In this document: positions 16,782 through 25,190 of the stretch, piece after piece
How the letters are laid out: the number at the start of each line of letters is the position of its first letter
How positions within the stretch are numbered: the stretch's first letter is position 1
Assembly: GCA_020352215.1 (NCBI GenBank)
Contig: CP070675.1
Span: 5,393,131-5,427,163 of the forward strand
Direction of reading: 5' to 3'
DNA length: 34,033 nt
From: Phycisphaerales bacterium
GTDB taxonomy: Bacteria; Planctomycetota; Phycisphaerae; Sedimentisphaerales; Anaerobacaceae
The notes under the pieces: model-generated
Told to the model about the DNA's origin: nothing
Databases searched by the model: none
Seen by the model: the letters and a program-made list of their open reading frames with translations, nothing else
Program-made: the position numbers and the translations under genes

Positions 16782-17831
16782 ATGCAGACTGTTTTTGTCA
16801 GTGAACTAAAACCATTCTTTGATGCAGTCGCCGAGCAGATGGACCTGTATGTTCCCAAGAAGACAGGGGCGCACTACATCTACGATAAATATGACCCTGC
16901 AGACGAGGCTGCCGTGCAGTTCAACAACATCCGCGCCTGCACACCGGTAAAGGAATTCCTGTTCCCCTTGAGAGAGCTTGCAGCGGTTTTTCCTGAGTCT
17001 TTGGAGCCGGAAGAGATAAGACCCTTTGCTGTCTTTGGCCTTAAGGACTGTGATCTGCGATCCATCGAGATCCTCGACAAGGTGTTCACCGAGGAGGAAT
17101 TCGAGGATTCATTCTACATTGCCCGTCGGGAGAAGATGTTTATTATCTCGTCCGACTGCTCGGAGCCGGGGACAAGTTGCTGGTGTACGTTTTCCGGCGG
17201 CCAGCCTCATGCCGAGAAGGGCTTCGACCTGAACATATCAATGGTGGGGAACGGTTTCGTTGTCGAGGTTGGGTCGGAGAAGGCAAGTGAGTTTGTCGAG
17301 AAGACCAAGGACTTGTTTGCAGAGGTTCCCGCCGAAGCCTTGACCGAAAGAGATGCAGCCCGAACCGAAGCCCGCAGACGGGTCGATGATAACAACGCAG
17401 AGTACACACTGGACGAGCCCGCAAATGAGGTTGTTGCAGGCGGCTATGAGTCAGATGTTTTTGACATGGAGTCACAGAAGTGCGTTGAGTGCCAGGCCTG
17501 CACACGTGTTTGTCCGACATGTCATTGCTTCTATCTTTACGACACGAAGCGCGAGGACTATTTTGCGAAGATGAAGATGTGGGACAGCTGTATGAGGCTG
17601 GCCTATGCCGAGGTGGCCGGTGGCGAGAATCCGCGCAGGGTCCTTGGCGATCGGATTAGGCACCGTTTCATGCACAAGTTCGCATATTTTCTCGACCGGT
17701 ACGGCATAAACATGTGTGTTGGCTGCGGCCGGTGCATCGACGCCGACTCGCACAAAATGGATCTCCGAGTGGTCCTGAAAAAGTTGAATGAAGAACTCAA
17801 GGGCGCGAAGGAAGCGAAAGTCGCGAAATGA
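16782..17831 (+). CDS. hydB: HydB-like iron-sulfur subunit (sulfhydrogenase beta-subunit family)
   Basis: A 349-residue cytoplasmic iron-sulfur protein of the family that passes electrons between the flavoprotein and hydrogenase halves of soluble sulfhydrogenases. The N-terminal two thirds show the family pattern (FLFPLRELAAVF near 60-70, FGLKDCDLRSIEILD near 85-100). A [4Fe-4S] motif follows at CVECQACTRVCPTC (about 233-246). The second motif, starting at Cys312 (CVGCGRC), has three cysteines and then IDADSHKMD, so the fourth Cys normally placed three residues on is absent. The start at 16782 follows AGGTGAG. The stop overlaps the next ATG (ATGA), a sign of coupling to the HydG-like gene. 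A role as electron carrier between NAD(P)H/FAD and the membrane hydrogenase is inferred. Confidence 0.85.
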   Translation: MQTVFVSELKPFFDAVAEQMDLYVPKKTGAHYIYDKYDPADEAAVQFNNIRACTPVKEFLFPLRELAAVFPESLEPEEIRPFAVFGLKDCDLRSIEILDKVFTEEEFEDSFYIARREKMFIISSDCSEPGTSCWCTFSGGQPHAEKGFDLNISMVGNGFVVEVGSEKASEFVEKTKDLFAEVPAEALTERDAARTEARRRVDDNNAEYTLDEPANEVVAGGYESDVFDMESQKCVECQACTRVCPTCHCFYLYDTKREDYFAKMKMWDSCMRLAYAEVAGGENPRRVLGDRIRHRFMHKFAYFLDRYGINMCVGCGRCIDADSHKMDLRVVLKKLNEELKGAKEAKVAK

Positions 17832-18649
17832 GCAAGAATCTCTACCAACCTGTAAACAGTGAGATAGTTGACATTATCGACGAATCTCCGACGATAAAGA
17901 GCTTTGTCGTTGTGGCCGAAGAGCCGTTCAAATTCAAAACTGGGCAGTTTGTCGAGTTGACTTTGCCGGGAGAGGGAGAAGCTCCATTCACGCCGTCGTC
18001 CTCACCTGCTGATACTGAGAAGATGGAAATCACGATCATGAAAGCGGGACGTGTCACGGCCTTGCTCCACGAGTCCCAAAAGGGGCAGAAGGTCGGCATC
18101 CGTGGACCTTACGGCAGGGGATATCCGGTTGATGATTACGTCGGCAAAGAGATTTACATCGTCGGCGGTGGCGTCGGCTTAGCGCCAATCCGGTCTCTGT
18201 TCCTGACCCTGGTTGATAGAATACAGGATTTCAAGTCCGTGGTCTGTCGATTCGGCGCCAAGGCGCCCGATGATTTCATATATAAGAATACGCTCTTTGG
18301 CGCATGGCAAAATATTGACGGCGTGGACTTGAAGCTCACCGTTGATGAAGCAAATGGCGACTGGAATGGCAACGTCGGTGTAGTGACCAAGATTCTCAAC
18401 CGTGGTGATGTGGATGTAAGGAATGCCGTTGGCGTGGTCTGTGGCCCGCCGATTATGATGAAATTCGCCACGTTGAAGCTGTTGGAGTTCGGGTTCGCAC
18501 CCAAAGATATATATCTTTCGATGGAAAAGAATATGAGTTGCGGTTTCGGCAAGTGCGGTCACTGTATGCTCGGCAAGTACTACGTCTGCAAGGATGGACC
18601 CGTTTTCACGTATGAGCAGATAAAGGGCTACCGCAACATTTGGGACTGA
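17828..18649 (+). CDS. hydG: HydG-like FAD/NAD(P)-binding subunit with [2Fe-2S] cluster
   Basis: A 273-residue ferredoxin-reductase-type flavoprotein, the NAD(P)-reactive partner of the HydB-like protein. An FAD-binding barrel (about 1-100, with KTGQFVELTLPGEGEAPFTPSS and GIRGPYGRG) is followed by the NAD(P) domain (IVGGGVGLAPIRSL near 110-125, and VCGPPIMMK near 205). A C-terminal [2Fe-2S] motif (CGFGKCGHCMLGKYYVC, about 237-253) matches sulfhydrogenase gamma subunits, anaerobic sulfite reductase B and PyrK. The start overlaps the hydB-like stop by 4 bp. Cofactor preference (NADH or NADPH) cannot be read safely. Its place in the operon makes NAD(P)H a probable electron donor or acceptor for the hydrogenase. 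Confidence 0.88.
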   Translation: MSKNLYQPVNSEIVDIIDESPTIKSFVVVAEEPFKFKTGQFVELTLPGEGEAPFTPSSSPADTEKMEITIMKAGRVTALLHESQKGQKVGIRGPYGRGYPVDDYVGKEIYIVGGGVGLAPIRSLFLTLVDRIQDFKSVVCRFGAKAPDDFIYKNTLFGAWQNIDGVDLKLTVDEANGDWNGNVGVVTKILNRGDVDVRNAVGVVCGPPIMMKFATLKLLEFGFAPKDIYLSMEKNMSCGFGKCGHCMLGKYYVCKDGPVFTYEQIKGYRNIWD

Positions 18650-18657
18650 GGTCGTCC

Positions 18658-18703
18658 AGAGACACAGAACGAGACGCAGGATACGAAATAGAGACACGAG
18701 ACG
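18658..18703 (+). repeat. Purine-rich degenerate repeat before the ferredoxin gene
   Basis: Within 46 bp containing only two T, AGAGACAC occurs twice (18658-18665 and 18690-18697) and CGAGACG twice (18670-18676 and 18697-18703). The tract fills the only sizeable gap in the early part of the hydrogenase operon and abuts the next start codon, leaving only a weak ribosome binding site. It looks like a degenerate microsatellite. Confidence 0.5.
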
Positions 18704-19222
18704 ATGGCGGCAAAGCTGATAATTGATTTGGCCAAGGCGAGACTTCAAGAAGAATCCGGTGTGCAGTGTTCGTACAGAGATCATCCTGAGAACAAGGGAT
18801 TCAATTCCTTGCTGGAGATGATCCGCTTCGCTCTGATTTGCCGTCGGTGTGAGTCTGCGCCGTGCATAGCGGCCTGTCCCCAGGAGGCTCTGGAGAAGGT
18901 GCCGAGCGAGACAAACGATGCCGGCATTCTAAAGCGGTCGAATATGTTGTGCACGGGCTGTGGCACCTGCGCCATAGCCTGCCCATTCGGCACTATATAC
19001 ACTGATTTGATACCCTTCCCCAGCAGCGTTTGCGATGTTTGCAGAGGCAGGCTGCGGGCGGGTGAAAAGCCGTTGTGTGTCAGAACATGTAAAGATGGCA
19101 GCATCGACTATGGGCAAGTGACTGTTGAGGGTGATCTAATGGAGGTCTTCGACGATATTGTTGTGCGGGTCACCGGCGGTAGTACATGGGAGCCGTTCTT
19201 GAGGAAAAAGGCAAAGAAATGA
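18704..19222 (+). CDS. HycB/CooF-like polyferredoxin subunit
   Basis: A 172-residue electron-transfer protein with three visible sets of four cysteines: CRRCESAPCIAAC (about 46-58), CTGCGTCAIACPFG (about 86-99) and CDVC followed by CVRTC (about 112-132). This pattern of paired motifs with one widened spacing is typical of HycB/HydN/CooF and DMSO-reductase-type beta subunits, which feed electrons to the catalytic unit. No membrane segment or Tat signal is present, so it is cytoplasmic. The ribosome binding site is weak because the start follows a purine-rich repeat. The stop overlaps the EchB-like start (ATGA). It probably links the HydB/HydG-like diaphorase, or free ferredoxin, to the small hydrogenase subunit. 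Confidence 0.85.
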   Translation: MAAKLIIDLAKARLQEESGVQCSYRDHPENKGFNSLLEMIRFALICRRCESAPCIAACPQEALEKVPSETNDAGILKRSNMLCTGCGTCAIACPFGTIYTDLIPFPSSVCDVCRGRLRAGEKPLCVRTCKDGSIDYGQVTVEGDLMEVFDDIVVRVTGGSTWEPFLRKKAKK

Positions 19223-20178
19223 GTAGTGCGTTGAGTAATCTATTCTGGATTTTGATCTTTCCGGGCTTTCTGTTTACTGTCGTTTTGGGGCTGGCTGCAT
19301 CTTGGATTGTCCGTAAGGTGAGTGCTCTTGTGCAGTGGCGCGTTGGCCCGCCGTTCGCTCAGCCGCTGTACGACATTATGAAATTGATGGGCAAGGAAAT
19401 CCTTCTCCCTCAGGAGGCCCAGCGACACGTCTTCATTGCGGCTCCACTTGTTGGCCTGGCTGGAGTGTTACTTCTTTCGACGATGCTCTGGCGGATAACC
19501 ATCGCCGAGACGGCCTTTGTCGGCGACATTATTGTGGCGATCTACCTTATGGTGCTCCCCTCGCTGGCGCTGATCCTGGGAAGTAGCGCCAGCGCGAGTC
19601 CCCACGCGGCGATCGGCACGAGCAGGGAAATGAAGCTCGTCTTAGGTTATGAGCTACCGCTTGTTTTGGCCTTTGTTGTGGTAATCATAAAGACGGCTGG
19701 GCACGTGGAGCCGGGCCAGCAGCTCAGCTTGGCTGCAATTTCGGAGCACGCCACGGTTCTCAGTGTATCCGGCATGCTTGCGTTTTTGGCGTCGCTATTG
19801 TGCGTACAGGCGAAACTCGGCTTCGTTCCCTTTGATATTGCCGAATCGGAAACCGAGGTTGCCAGTGGCGTAATCATAGAATACTCGGGTGCCTTGCTGG
19901 CCGTCTGGAAGCTCATGCATGCGATGATGCTTGTGGCGTTGCCGCTGTTCTTGGTCATGGTGTTCCTCGGCGGGTTCGGCACGGCGGGCTGGCCGCTGGT
20001 CGCGGGCATCGGCAAGTACGTCTTGGTGCTCGTGTTGATAATCCTGATAAAGAACACGAACCCGCGCATGCGAATTGACCAAGCGATGAGGTTCTTCTGG
20101 TTCTATTGCGGGATCGCCTTGGCTGTCGCTGTCATACTGGCGACGATCGGCAACTACTATGGCATTAGCTGGCTTTAA
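19219..20178 (+). CDS. echB: EchB/HyfC/NuoH-like membrane subunit of group 4 [NiFe]-hydrogenase
   Basis: A 319-residue integral membrane protein with about eight hydrophobic segments. Family marks are RVGPPFAQPLYDIMKLMGKE (about 37-56) and FVPFDIAESETEVASG (about 197-212), the acidic loop shared with NuoH that faces the hydrogenase arm. It anchors the peripheral hydrogenase and forms part of the ion path. The ATG at 19219 is chosen because it overlaps the previous stop (ATGA) and places the first membrane helix at the N-terminus; an upstream ATG at 19186 lies inside the previous gene. Equivalent to MbhM of Pyrococcus. Confidence 0.93.
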   Translation: MSSALSNLFWILIFPGFLFTVVLGLAASWIVRKVSALVQWRVGPPFAQPLYDIMKLMGKEILLPQEAQRHVFIAAPLVGLAGVLLLSTMLWRITIAETAFVGDIIVAIYLMVLPSLALILGSSASASPHAAIGTSREMKLVLGYELPLVLAFVVVIIKTAGHVEPGQQLSLAAISEHATVLSVSGMLAFLASLLCVQAKLGFVPFDIAESETEVASGVIIEYSGALLAVWKLMHAMMLVALPLFLVMVFLGGFGTAGWPLVAGIGKYVLVLVLIILIKNTNPRMRIDQAMRFFWFYCGIALAVAVILATIGNYYGISWL

Positions 20179-20187
20179 GGTGGCTTC

Positions 20188-20619
20188 ATGAGTTGGAAAA
20201 CTTGGTCGTTGAAGAAGTCTGTATGGGTGTTTCACGTCAACACCGGGGCGTGCAACAACTGCGACATCGAGATTGTCAACCTGCTCACGCCGAAGTTTGA
20301 TGTTGAGCGGTTTGGGATGAAGTTGGTTGGCTCACCTCGACACGCTGACGCGCTGCTGGTGACAGGTGTAGTGACACGCCAGGCGGCTCCTCGACTGAAG
20401 GAAGTGTATCGTCAAACTCCAAAGCCTTGTGTCGTATTCGCGATCGGTGCCTGCGCCTGTGACAAAGGCATATTCCACGCCGGCTATCACGTCGTTGGGC
20501 CCGTGGACAAGATAGTAAGGGAAGAAGACCCTAACGCAATTATCGCTTACGTTCCCGGTTGTCCGCCGAAGCCCGAAGCCATGATCTCGGGTGTTGTCAA
20601 GGCGCTGTCGGCCCTGTAA
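20188..20619 (+). CDS. echC: EchC/NuoB-like small subunit of group 4 [NiFe]-hydrogenase
   Basis: A 143-residue protein carrying the proximal [4Fe-4S] cluster that relays electrons to the Ni-Fe site. The ligand motifs are GACNNCDIE (Cys22 and Cys25), IGACACDKGIF (near residues 86-96) and PGCPPKPEA (near 126-134), all intact. The short length without an extra C-terminal ferredoxin domain fits Ech/Mbh type enzymes. The start follows AAGGTGG. Equivalent to MbhJ. Confidence 0.94.
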   Translation: MSWKTWSLKKSVWVFHVNTGACNNCDIEIVNLLTPKFDVERFGMKLVGSPRHADALLVTGVVTRQAAPRLKEVYRQTPKPCVVFAIGACACDKGIFHAGYHVVGPVDKIVREEDPNAIIAYVPGCPPKPEAMISGVVKALSAL

Positions 20620-20631
20620 CAGGACATAAAT

Positions 20632-21072
20632 ATGAATAAAAAGGAATTAGACAACAAGCTGTCCGGGATAAGAGACAAGCTCTTGGGTGTTGAGCAGACC
20701 TCAGAGAAGAGAATGTATCTTCCTTGCGAGGCCGAGAACTGTTACTCCGTCTGCAAGTTTCTCTTCGAGGAGGTCGGCTGCAGGTTCGTGATCGTCACGG
20801 GTATAGACGCCGAGGATTGTTTTGAGCTGTTGTATCATTTCTCATATGACCAGCTGGGCTGCATTGTTACCGTGAAGACGTTCATTCACGACCGTGACAA
20901 TCCCTCTATTGAATCGATAGCGCAGATTCTACCCGGCGCCGAGTGGATAGAGAGAGAAATACACGACGAGTTGGGAATCGAATTCAAGAACCATCCGAAT
21001 ATGAGACGACTGATTCTGGCCGATGACTGGCCTGAGGGCGTCTATCCGTTAAGGAAAGACACTAAGAAATGA
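20632..21072 (+). CDS. echD: EchD/NuoC-like subunit of group 4 [NiFe]-hydrogenase
   Basis: A 146-residue protein related to the 30-kDa (NuoC) subunit of complex I. The signature near the end, IEREIHDELGIEFKNHPNMR followed by RLILADDWPEGVYPLRKD, is clear and matches the NuoC consensus (ERE..D..Gi.F.gHP.lrRil...w.g.PLRKD). It has no cofactor and joins the small and large subunits structurally. The start follows AGGACAT, and the stop overlaps the large-subunit start (ATGA). Equivalent to MbhK. Confidence 0.93.
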   Translation: MNKKELDNKLSGIRDKLLGVEQTSEKRMYLPCEAENCYSVCKFLFEEVGCRFVIVTGIDAEDCFELLYHFSYDQLGCIVTVKTFIHDRDNPSIESIAQILPGAEWIEREIHDELGIEFKNHPNMRRLILADDWPEGVYPLRKDTKK

Positions 21073-22286
21073 AAGAGACAGTAAGAAAACCGGTTCTTGC
21101 GGTTGGCCCGTTTCATCCGCTTCAGGAAGAGATGGAGTTCTTCCAGCTAACCGTGGACGGCGAGATCGTCACCGACATCGATGTCCGGATATCTTATAAC
21201 CATCGTGGTATGGAAGGTATAGCCGAGACGATGCAGTACGACCAGATTCCGTTTCTGGTGTCGCGAATCTGCGGAATCTGTTCGGCGTCTCATCCTCTGG
21301 CGTACGTCCAGGCAGTCGAGGATTTTGCCGGGATAACCCCGCCGGACCGCGCACGATATGTACGGACGATCATCAACGAGCTGGAACGCATCCACAGCCA
21401 CGTGCTCTGGGTCGGTCTGGCCGGGCACTTCATCGGCTATGATACCGTGTTCATGTGGGCGTGGAAATATCGCGAGCCCGTGCTCGATCTACTCGAAAAG
21501 ATAACGGGAAACAGGAATAACTACGGCAATGTCAGGGTCGGCGGCTGCCGTGAGGATATCCCGGACGAGCTCAAGCCCGAAATACTTCGTGAGATGGACA
21601 AGATCGAAAAGAAAGTGGACATGCTCACCAAGGCCGTGCTCGATGATCCTATTCTCCATGCGCGACTCAAGGGCGTCGGTACGTTGACCAAAAAAGATGG
21701 CATTGCGTACGCTGTGACCGGACCCACAGCCAGGGGTAGTGGCATCAAGGTTGATGTAAGGCACGATGATCCGTACGCTGCCTACGGCGAGTTGGACTGG
21801 AAGGTCATCACGCAAGAGCAGGGCGACGTCTTTGCCAAGGCTGTTGTCCGCCTGCTGGAGACCTCCGAATGCATAAAAATGGTTCGAGAAGCTCTCAAGA
21901 AGCTCCCCGGTGGTCCGATTGCAGTAGAGGTCAAGGAGATCCCGCCGGGCGAGGGTTGTGGCCACGCCGAAGCCCCAAGGGGTGAGACGTTTCATTACGT
22001 ACGCAGTGACGGCGGCAACCGCCCCGTTAGGCACAAGATGAGGGCCCCCAGCTACGTTAACGTACCTTCGTTCAGGGCTTCGTGCATCGGCCAGCACATT
22101 GCCGATGTCACACTCACACTTGCGGCGGTCGATCCGTGCTATAGCTGCACGGAGAGGCTGGCCGTCGTCGACTCGCACAACAGTGTCATACATGACTACG
22201 ATAGCCTGCTTCGATTGAGTCGTGAGAAGACGGCGCGACTGAAAAAGGAAATCGGTGCGCCGGAAATGAGATTGGAGGATATTTAG
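21069..22286 (+). CDS. echE: Group 4 [NiFe]-hydrogenase large (catalytic) subunit
   Basis: A 405-residue catalytic subunit that reduces protons to H2 or oxidises H2. Both Ni-binding pairs are present: Cys68/Cys71 in RICGICSASHPLA and Cys357/Cys360 in DPCYSCTER, so it is a true hydrogenase and not a NuoD-like protein that lost the metal site. The DPCxxC motif is followed, after Arg363, by 42 further residues (LAVVDSHNSV to LEDI). E. coli HycE has a similar DPCYSCTDR end and a C-terminal extension that its protease HycI removes after the Arg, and a HycI-type protease is encoded at the end of this operon. Two basic clusters in the tail (REKTARLKKE) are notable. Equivalent to MbhL. Confidence 0.96.
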   Translation: MKETVRKPVLAVGPFHPLQEEMEFFQLTVDGEIVTDIDVRISYNHRGMEGIAETMQYDQIPFLVSRICGICSASHPLAYVQAVEDFAGITPPDRARYVRTIINELERIHSHVLWVGLAGHFIGYDTVFMWAWKYREPVLDLLEKITGNRNNYGNVRVGGCREDIPDELKPEILREMDKIEKKVDMLTKAVLDDPILHARLKGVGTLTKKDGIAYAVTGPTARGSGIKVDVRHDDPYAAYGELDWKVITQEQGDVFAKAVVRLLETSECIKMVREALKKLPGGPIAVEVKEIPPGEGCGHAEAPRGETFHYVRSDGGNRPVRHKMRAPSYVNVPSFRASCIGQHIADVTLTLAAVDPCYSCTERLAVVDSHNSVIHDYDSLLRLSREKTARLKKEIGAPEMRLEDI

Positions 22287-22287
22287 G

Positions 22288-24150
22288 TTGGAGACTAACA
22301 TTCTGTGTATCCCCGTTCTTCTGCCTCTGGTTGTCGGCTTTGGACTGTTGTTTCTACCCAACAAACTGAAGCTTCGCTCCGGGGCCCTGACCCTGATTAT
22401 TTCGTTTGTCACGTTCGTGCTGTCTATTCGCATATTTGCCCTTGGCCGGGCCGAGTACTCTTGGGCTGTCCTGCAAATCAGCGACTTCAATTTGGAACTG
22501 CTGCTGAGAACAACACCGCTTGGAGCATTCATACTGGTGTTTGCCATGGGCTTTGGGGTGCTGATATCGCTGTATTCCTTAGAGTCAATGGCAGGGGCCA
22601 GAAGGACAAACGAGTACTACGGTGCCGTTCTGCTCACCATCGGCGGCTCAGCGGGAATACTGCTCAGTAACCACCTCTTGTTCCTGCTCATATTCTGGGA
22701 GATTGTTACCGCTTCGCTTTATGTTCTGATAACTACAGGCGGTAGGAACTCCAACTTTGCGGCCACGAAGAGTTTTGCGATGATCGGGGCATCCGACGCG
22801 GCCTTTCTACTCGGTGTGATGATGGCGTGGGGGCTCTCAGGCACATTTGTTATCACAGATATCGGTCTGGCAACCACTTCGACGCTGCCGGTTGTGGCTT
22901 TCCTGCTGCTCATGATGGCCGCTATCACCAAGGCGGGAGCCTTGCCGCTGCACACCTGGCTGCCCACGAGCGGCGAGCACGCACCTGCATCCGTTATGGC
23001 GCTTTTGCCAGCGGCGATTGACAAGCTCCTTGGAATATACCTGTTACTTCTGATTGTCCGGGATATATTCGTTCTTCAATCGGCGGCGTTGAGCACGGTA
23101 CTGGCAATCATCGGCGCAGCTACTATCGTTGTTGCTGTGATGATCGCCATGGTCCAGCACAATCTCAAGAAGTTGTTGTCTTTCCACGCGGTCAGCCAGG
23201 TCGGCTATATGATCCTTGGCATAGCAACGATGACTCCCGTAGGCATCGCCGGCGGACTGTTCCATCTGCTCAACAATGCAATCTACAAGTGCTGTCTTTT
23301 CCTCTGCAGCGGTGCAGTCGAGCAGCAGACGGGGACTGCTGATTTGGAAAGGCTCGGTGGCCTCGGCAAAAAGATGCCGATAACGTTTGCTACCTGTCTG
23401 ATCGCGGCGCTGAGCATTTCCGGCATACCGCCGCTGAACGGGTTTGTCTCAAAATGGATGGTCTATCAGGGCGTGATCCAGATGGGGGCCGCGCAGACCG
23501 GCAGCACCGCAGCACTTTGGCCCGTCTGGCTAACCTGTGCGATGTTTGGCAGCGCTCTCACTCTGGCTTCATTTGTCAAGATCATACACTCGATGTTCCT
23601 TTCCCGCTTGCCGAGCGATCTGAAAGACGTTAAGGAAGTCTCTTCATTCCAGACGGTGCCAATGATGGTGCTTGCCGCGGTATGTGTGCTCTTGGGGGTA
23701 TTCTACCATGTTGCGCTCGACCGGCTCATCTATCCTGCTTTGGGCGTTGGAGCCGGCGCCGATGTCCTCACAGGTACATGGCAATCAACGCTGGCCACAG
23801 CTCTGATAGTGATAGGCGTGGCGGTCGGCCTGCTGATTCTACTTATCGCCTCGTTTGCGAAAAAGACCAGAATCGTGCCAACGTGGAATTGCGGCGAGCA
23901 GATGAGCAACGAGCAGATGATTGTACCCGGCACACATTTCTACAAGACAGTTTCAAACATGGGCGGCTTGAGGCAGCTTTATTCGGGTCAGGAGAAGGGC
24001 TATTTTGATCTGTATGACCAGGGCGGGCGGTTTGGTCTGTTCTTGACGCGTTTTCTTAGATGGATGCACAGTGGTTTGCTACCAATGTATCTAACGTGGG
24101 TGGTGGTGGGACTGCTGATAGTTCTGTTCGTAGTATGTGGAATCTGGTGA
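22288..24150 (+). CDS. echA: EchA/HyfB/NuoL-like antiporter-type membrane subunit
   Basis: A 620-residue polytopic protein of the proton-conducting membrane transporter family. Likely ion-path residues are visible: Glu in LIFWEIVTASLY (near 138), Lys in AAITKAGALPLHTWLP (near 215), the FHAVSQVGYMILG segment (near 297) and Lys in NNAIYKCCLFLCSG (near 331). The C-terminal region has the PTWNCGEQMSNEQM and HFYKTVSNMGG segments found in Ech/Hyf-type subunits. The start is TTG at 22288, one base after the large-subunit stop, supported by GGAGG at 22274-22278. This is one of two large antiporter-type subunits in the operon. Whether it carries H+ or Na+ cannot be told. Confidence 0.92.
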   Translation: METNILCIPVLLPLVVGFGLLFLPNKLKLRSGALTLIISFVTFVLSIRIFALGRAEYSWAVLQISDFNLELLLRTTPLGAFILVFAMGFGVLISLYSLESMAGARRTNEYYGAVLLTIGGSAGILLSNHLLFLLIFWEIVTASLYVLITTGGRNSNFAATKSFAMIGASDAAFLLGVMMAWGLSGTFVITDIGLATTSTLPVVAFLLLMMAAITKAGALPLHTWLPTSGEHAPASVMALLPAAIDKLLGIYLLLLIVRDIFVLQSAALSTVLAIIGAATIVVAVMIAMVQHNLKKLLSFHAVSQVGYMILGIATMTPVGIAGGLFHLLNNAIYKCCLFLCSGAVEQQTGTADLERLGGLGKKMPITFATCLIAALSISGIPPLNGFVSKWMVYQGVIQMGAAQTGSTAALWPVWLTCAMFGSALTLASFVKIIHSMFLSRLPSDLKDVKEVSSFQTVPMMVLAAVCVLLGVFYHVALDRLIYPALGVGAGADVLTGTWQSTLATALIVIGVAVGLLILLIASFAKKTRIVPTWNCGEQMSNEQMIVPGTHFYKTVSNMGGLRQLYSGQEKGYFDLYDQGGRFGLFLTRFLRWMHSGLLPMYLTWVVVGLLIVLFVVCGIW

Positions 24151-24157
24151 GGTTGAG

Positions 24158-24706
24158 ATGGCTGTATTCTATATATTGCTGCTGTTCGTAATAATTGCGG
24201 CTATCATTGCAGTAGAAACCAAGAACCTGCTGAGTGCCGTAATCTGTGTCGGCGCCATCGGCTTTGGCGGTTCTTTGATGTTCCTGTTCTTACGCGCACC
24301 TGACATCGCAATTACCCAGATCGTAGTAGAGGTTATGGGGTTGATTATCTTGATTCGCGCTACTATCTCGCGCGACCTCACCTTCATCAGTGGTGACAGA
24401 GAGTTTTTTGGAACGGTGGTCTCGGTTGTAATCGTATTCGTAATCTTTCTTGCCGGCATTCATGTTTTTGACACGTTGCCTGATTTCGGGACCGCCGTAT
24501 TTACGCAGGTTCCGGACACTGCGTCCCAAACCTACATTGAAGAGGGACTCGAGAGGACAGGGGCCGCAAATCTTGTCGCCGCGGTTATTCTGGATTTTCG
24601 CGCATACGATACACTTGGCGAGGCGACAGTGCTGTTTACTGCGATCATAGGTGCCATGGTCATACTGCGGGGAAAAAGTCGAAAACTGTTGGAGGACCCT
24701 GACTAA
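24158..24706 (+). CDS. MbhD/MbhE-like fusion (DUF4040 plus MrpA C-terminal domain)
   Basis: A 182-residue membrane protein. The N-terminal half has the DUF4040 signature LRAPDIAITQIVVEVMGLII (near 44-63). The C-terminal half has RTGAANLVAAVILDFRAYDT followed by LGEATVLFTAIIGAMVI, the end segment of MrpA. In Pyrococcus these are two proteins (MbhD and MbhE); in Mrp antiporters both form the C-terminal end of MrpA. Here they are one polypeptide, separated from any NuoL-like domain. The ATG at 24158 fits because GAGGTTGAG precedes it; an ATG at 24137 lies inside the previous gene. These segments carry residues of the sodium path in Mbh. Confidence 0.88.
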   Translation: MAVFYILLLFVIIAAIIAVETKNLLSAVICVGAIGFGGSLMFLFLRAPDIAITQIVVEVMGLIILIRATISRDLTFISGDREFFGTVVSVVIVFVIFLAGIHVFDTLPDFGTAVFTQVPDTASQTYIEEGLERTGAANLVAAVILDFRAYDTLGEATVLFTAIIGAMVILRGKSRKLLEDPD

Positions 24707-25185
24707 TGAGAGGGATGACAGTAATTGTGAAGACCGTTAGTAGTTGGGTAAAAGTGCTGATCTTTCTGTACGGAGTGTACATAGTTGTCTTTGGCCATCT
24801 TACCCCTGGCGGCGGCTTTGCGGGTGGAGTAGTGTTGGCTTCCTCCTATGTACTGTTGATGTTGGCATTCGGCAGGGAATTTGTGGAACAGGACCTTCCA
24901 CTGGCACTTGATTCGAAGCTGGATTGCATCGGGGCCTTTGCGTTCGCCATGATAGCGATTCTGGGATTGGTATTCGCCGGCTCGTTCTTCGCTAATTTTC
25001 TCTACCAGAAGTATCTGCCCGGTGAGCCGCTTAGACTTATCAGCGCCGGTACCATACCGCTGTCGAACATCGCCATAGGACTCAAGGTCGGGGCCTCACT
25101 ATTTCTGGTGTTTTTCAGCCTCTCAATTTGCCGAAGAGGCAAAGGAGTCACGTTCGATTCGCCCGCGGGCCAAGAACAGGAGTAA
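24706..25185 (+). CDS. mrpB: MrpB/MbhF-like Na+/H+ antiporter subunit
   Basis: A 159-residue protein of the MnhB family with four hydrophobic segments. The family signature FLYGVYIVVFGHLTPGGGFAGGVVLASSY lies near 19-47 (key elements: GH.TPGGGFAGG). The start overlaps the previous stop (TAATG), so expression is coupled. In Mrp and Mbh complexes this small subunit forms part of the sodium-translocating module. It is presumed to have the same role here, and length and order agree with the family. Confidence 0.92.
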   Translation: MRGMTVIVKTVSSWVKVLIFLYGVYIVVFGHLTPGGGFAGGVVLASSYVLLMLAFGREFVEQDLPLALDSKLDCIGAFAFAMIAILGLVFAGSFFANFLYQKYLPGEPLRLISAGTIPLSNIAIGLKVGASLFLVFFSLSICRRGKGVTFDSPAGQEQE

Positions 25186-25190
25186 TACCT

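Noticed and set aside
21069..22286. Large subunit as complex I NuoD or a hydrogenase-like relic
   Set aside because: Both Ni-binding CxxC pairs and the protease-processed tail are present, which NuoD lacks.
21489..22547. Minus-strand open frame of about 350 codons across the large hydrogenase subunit
   Set aside because: It overlaps two well-supported genes completely and shows no recognisable protein features.
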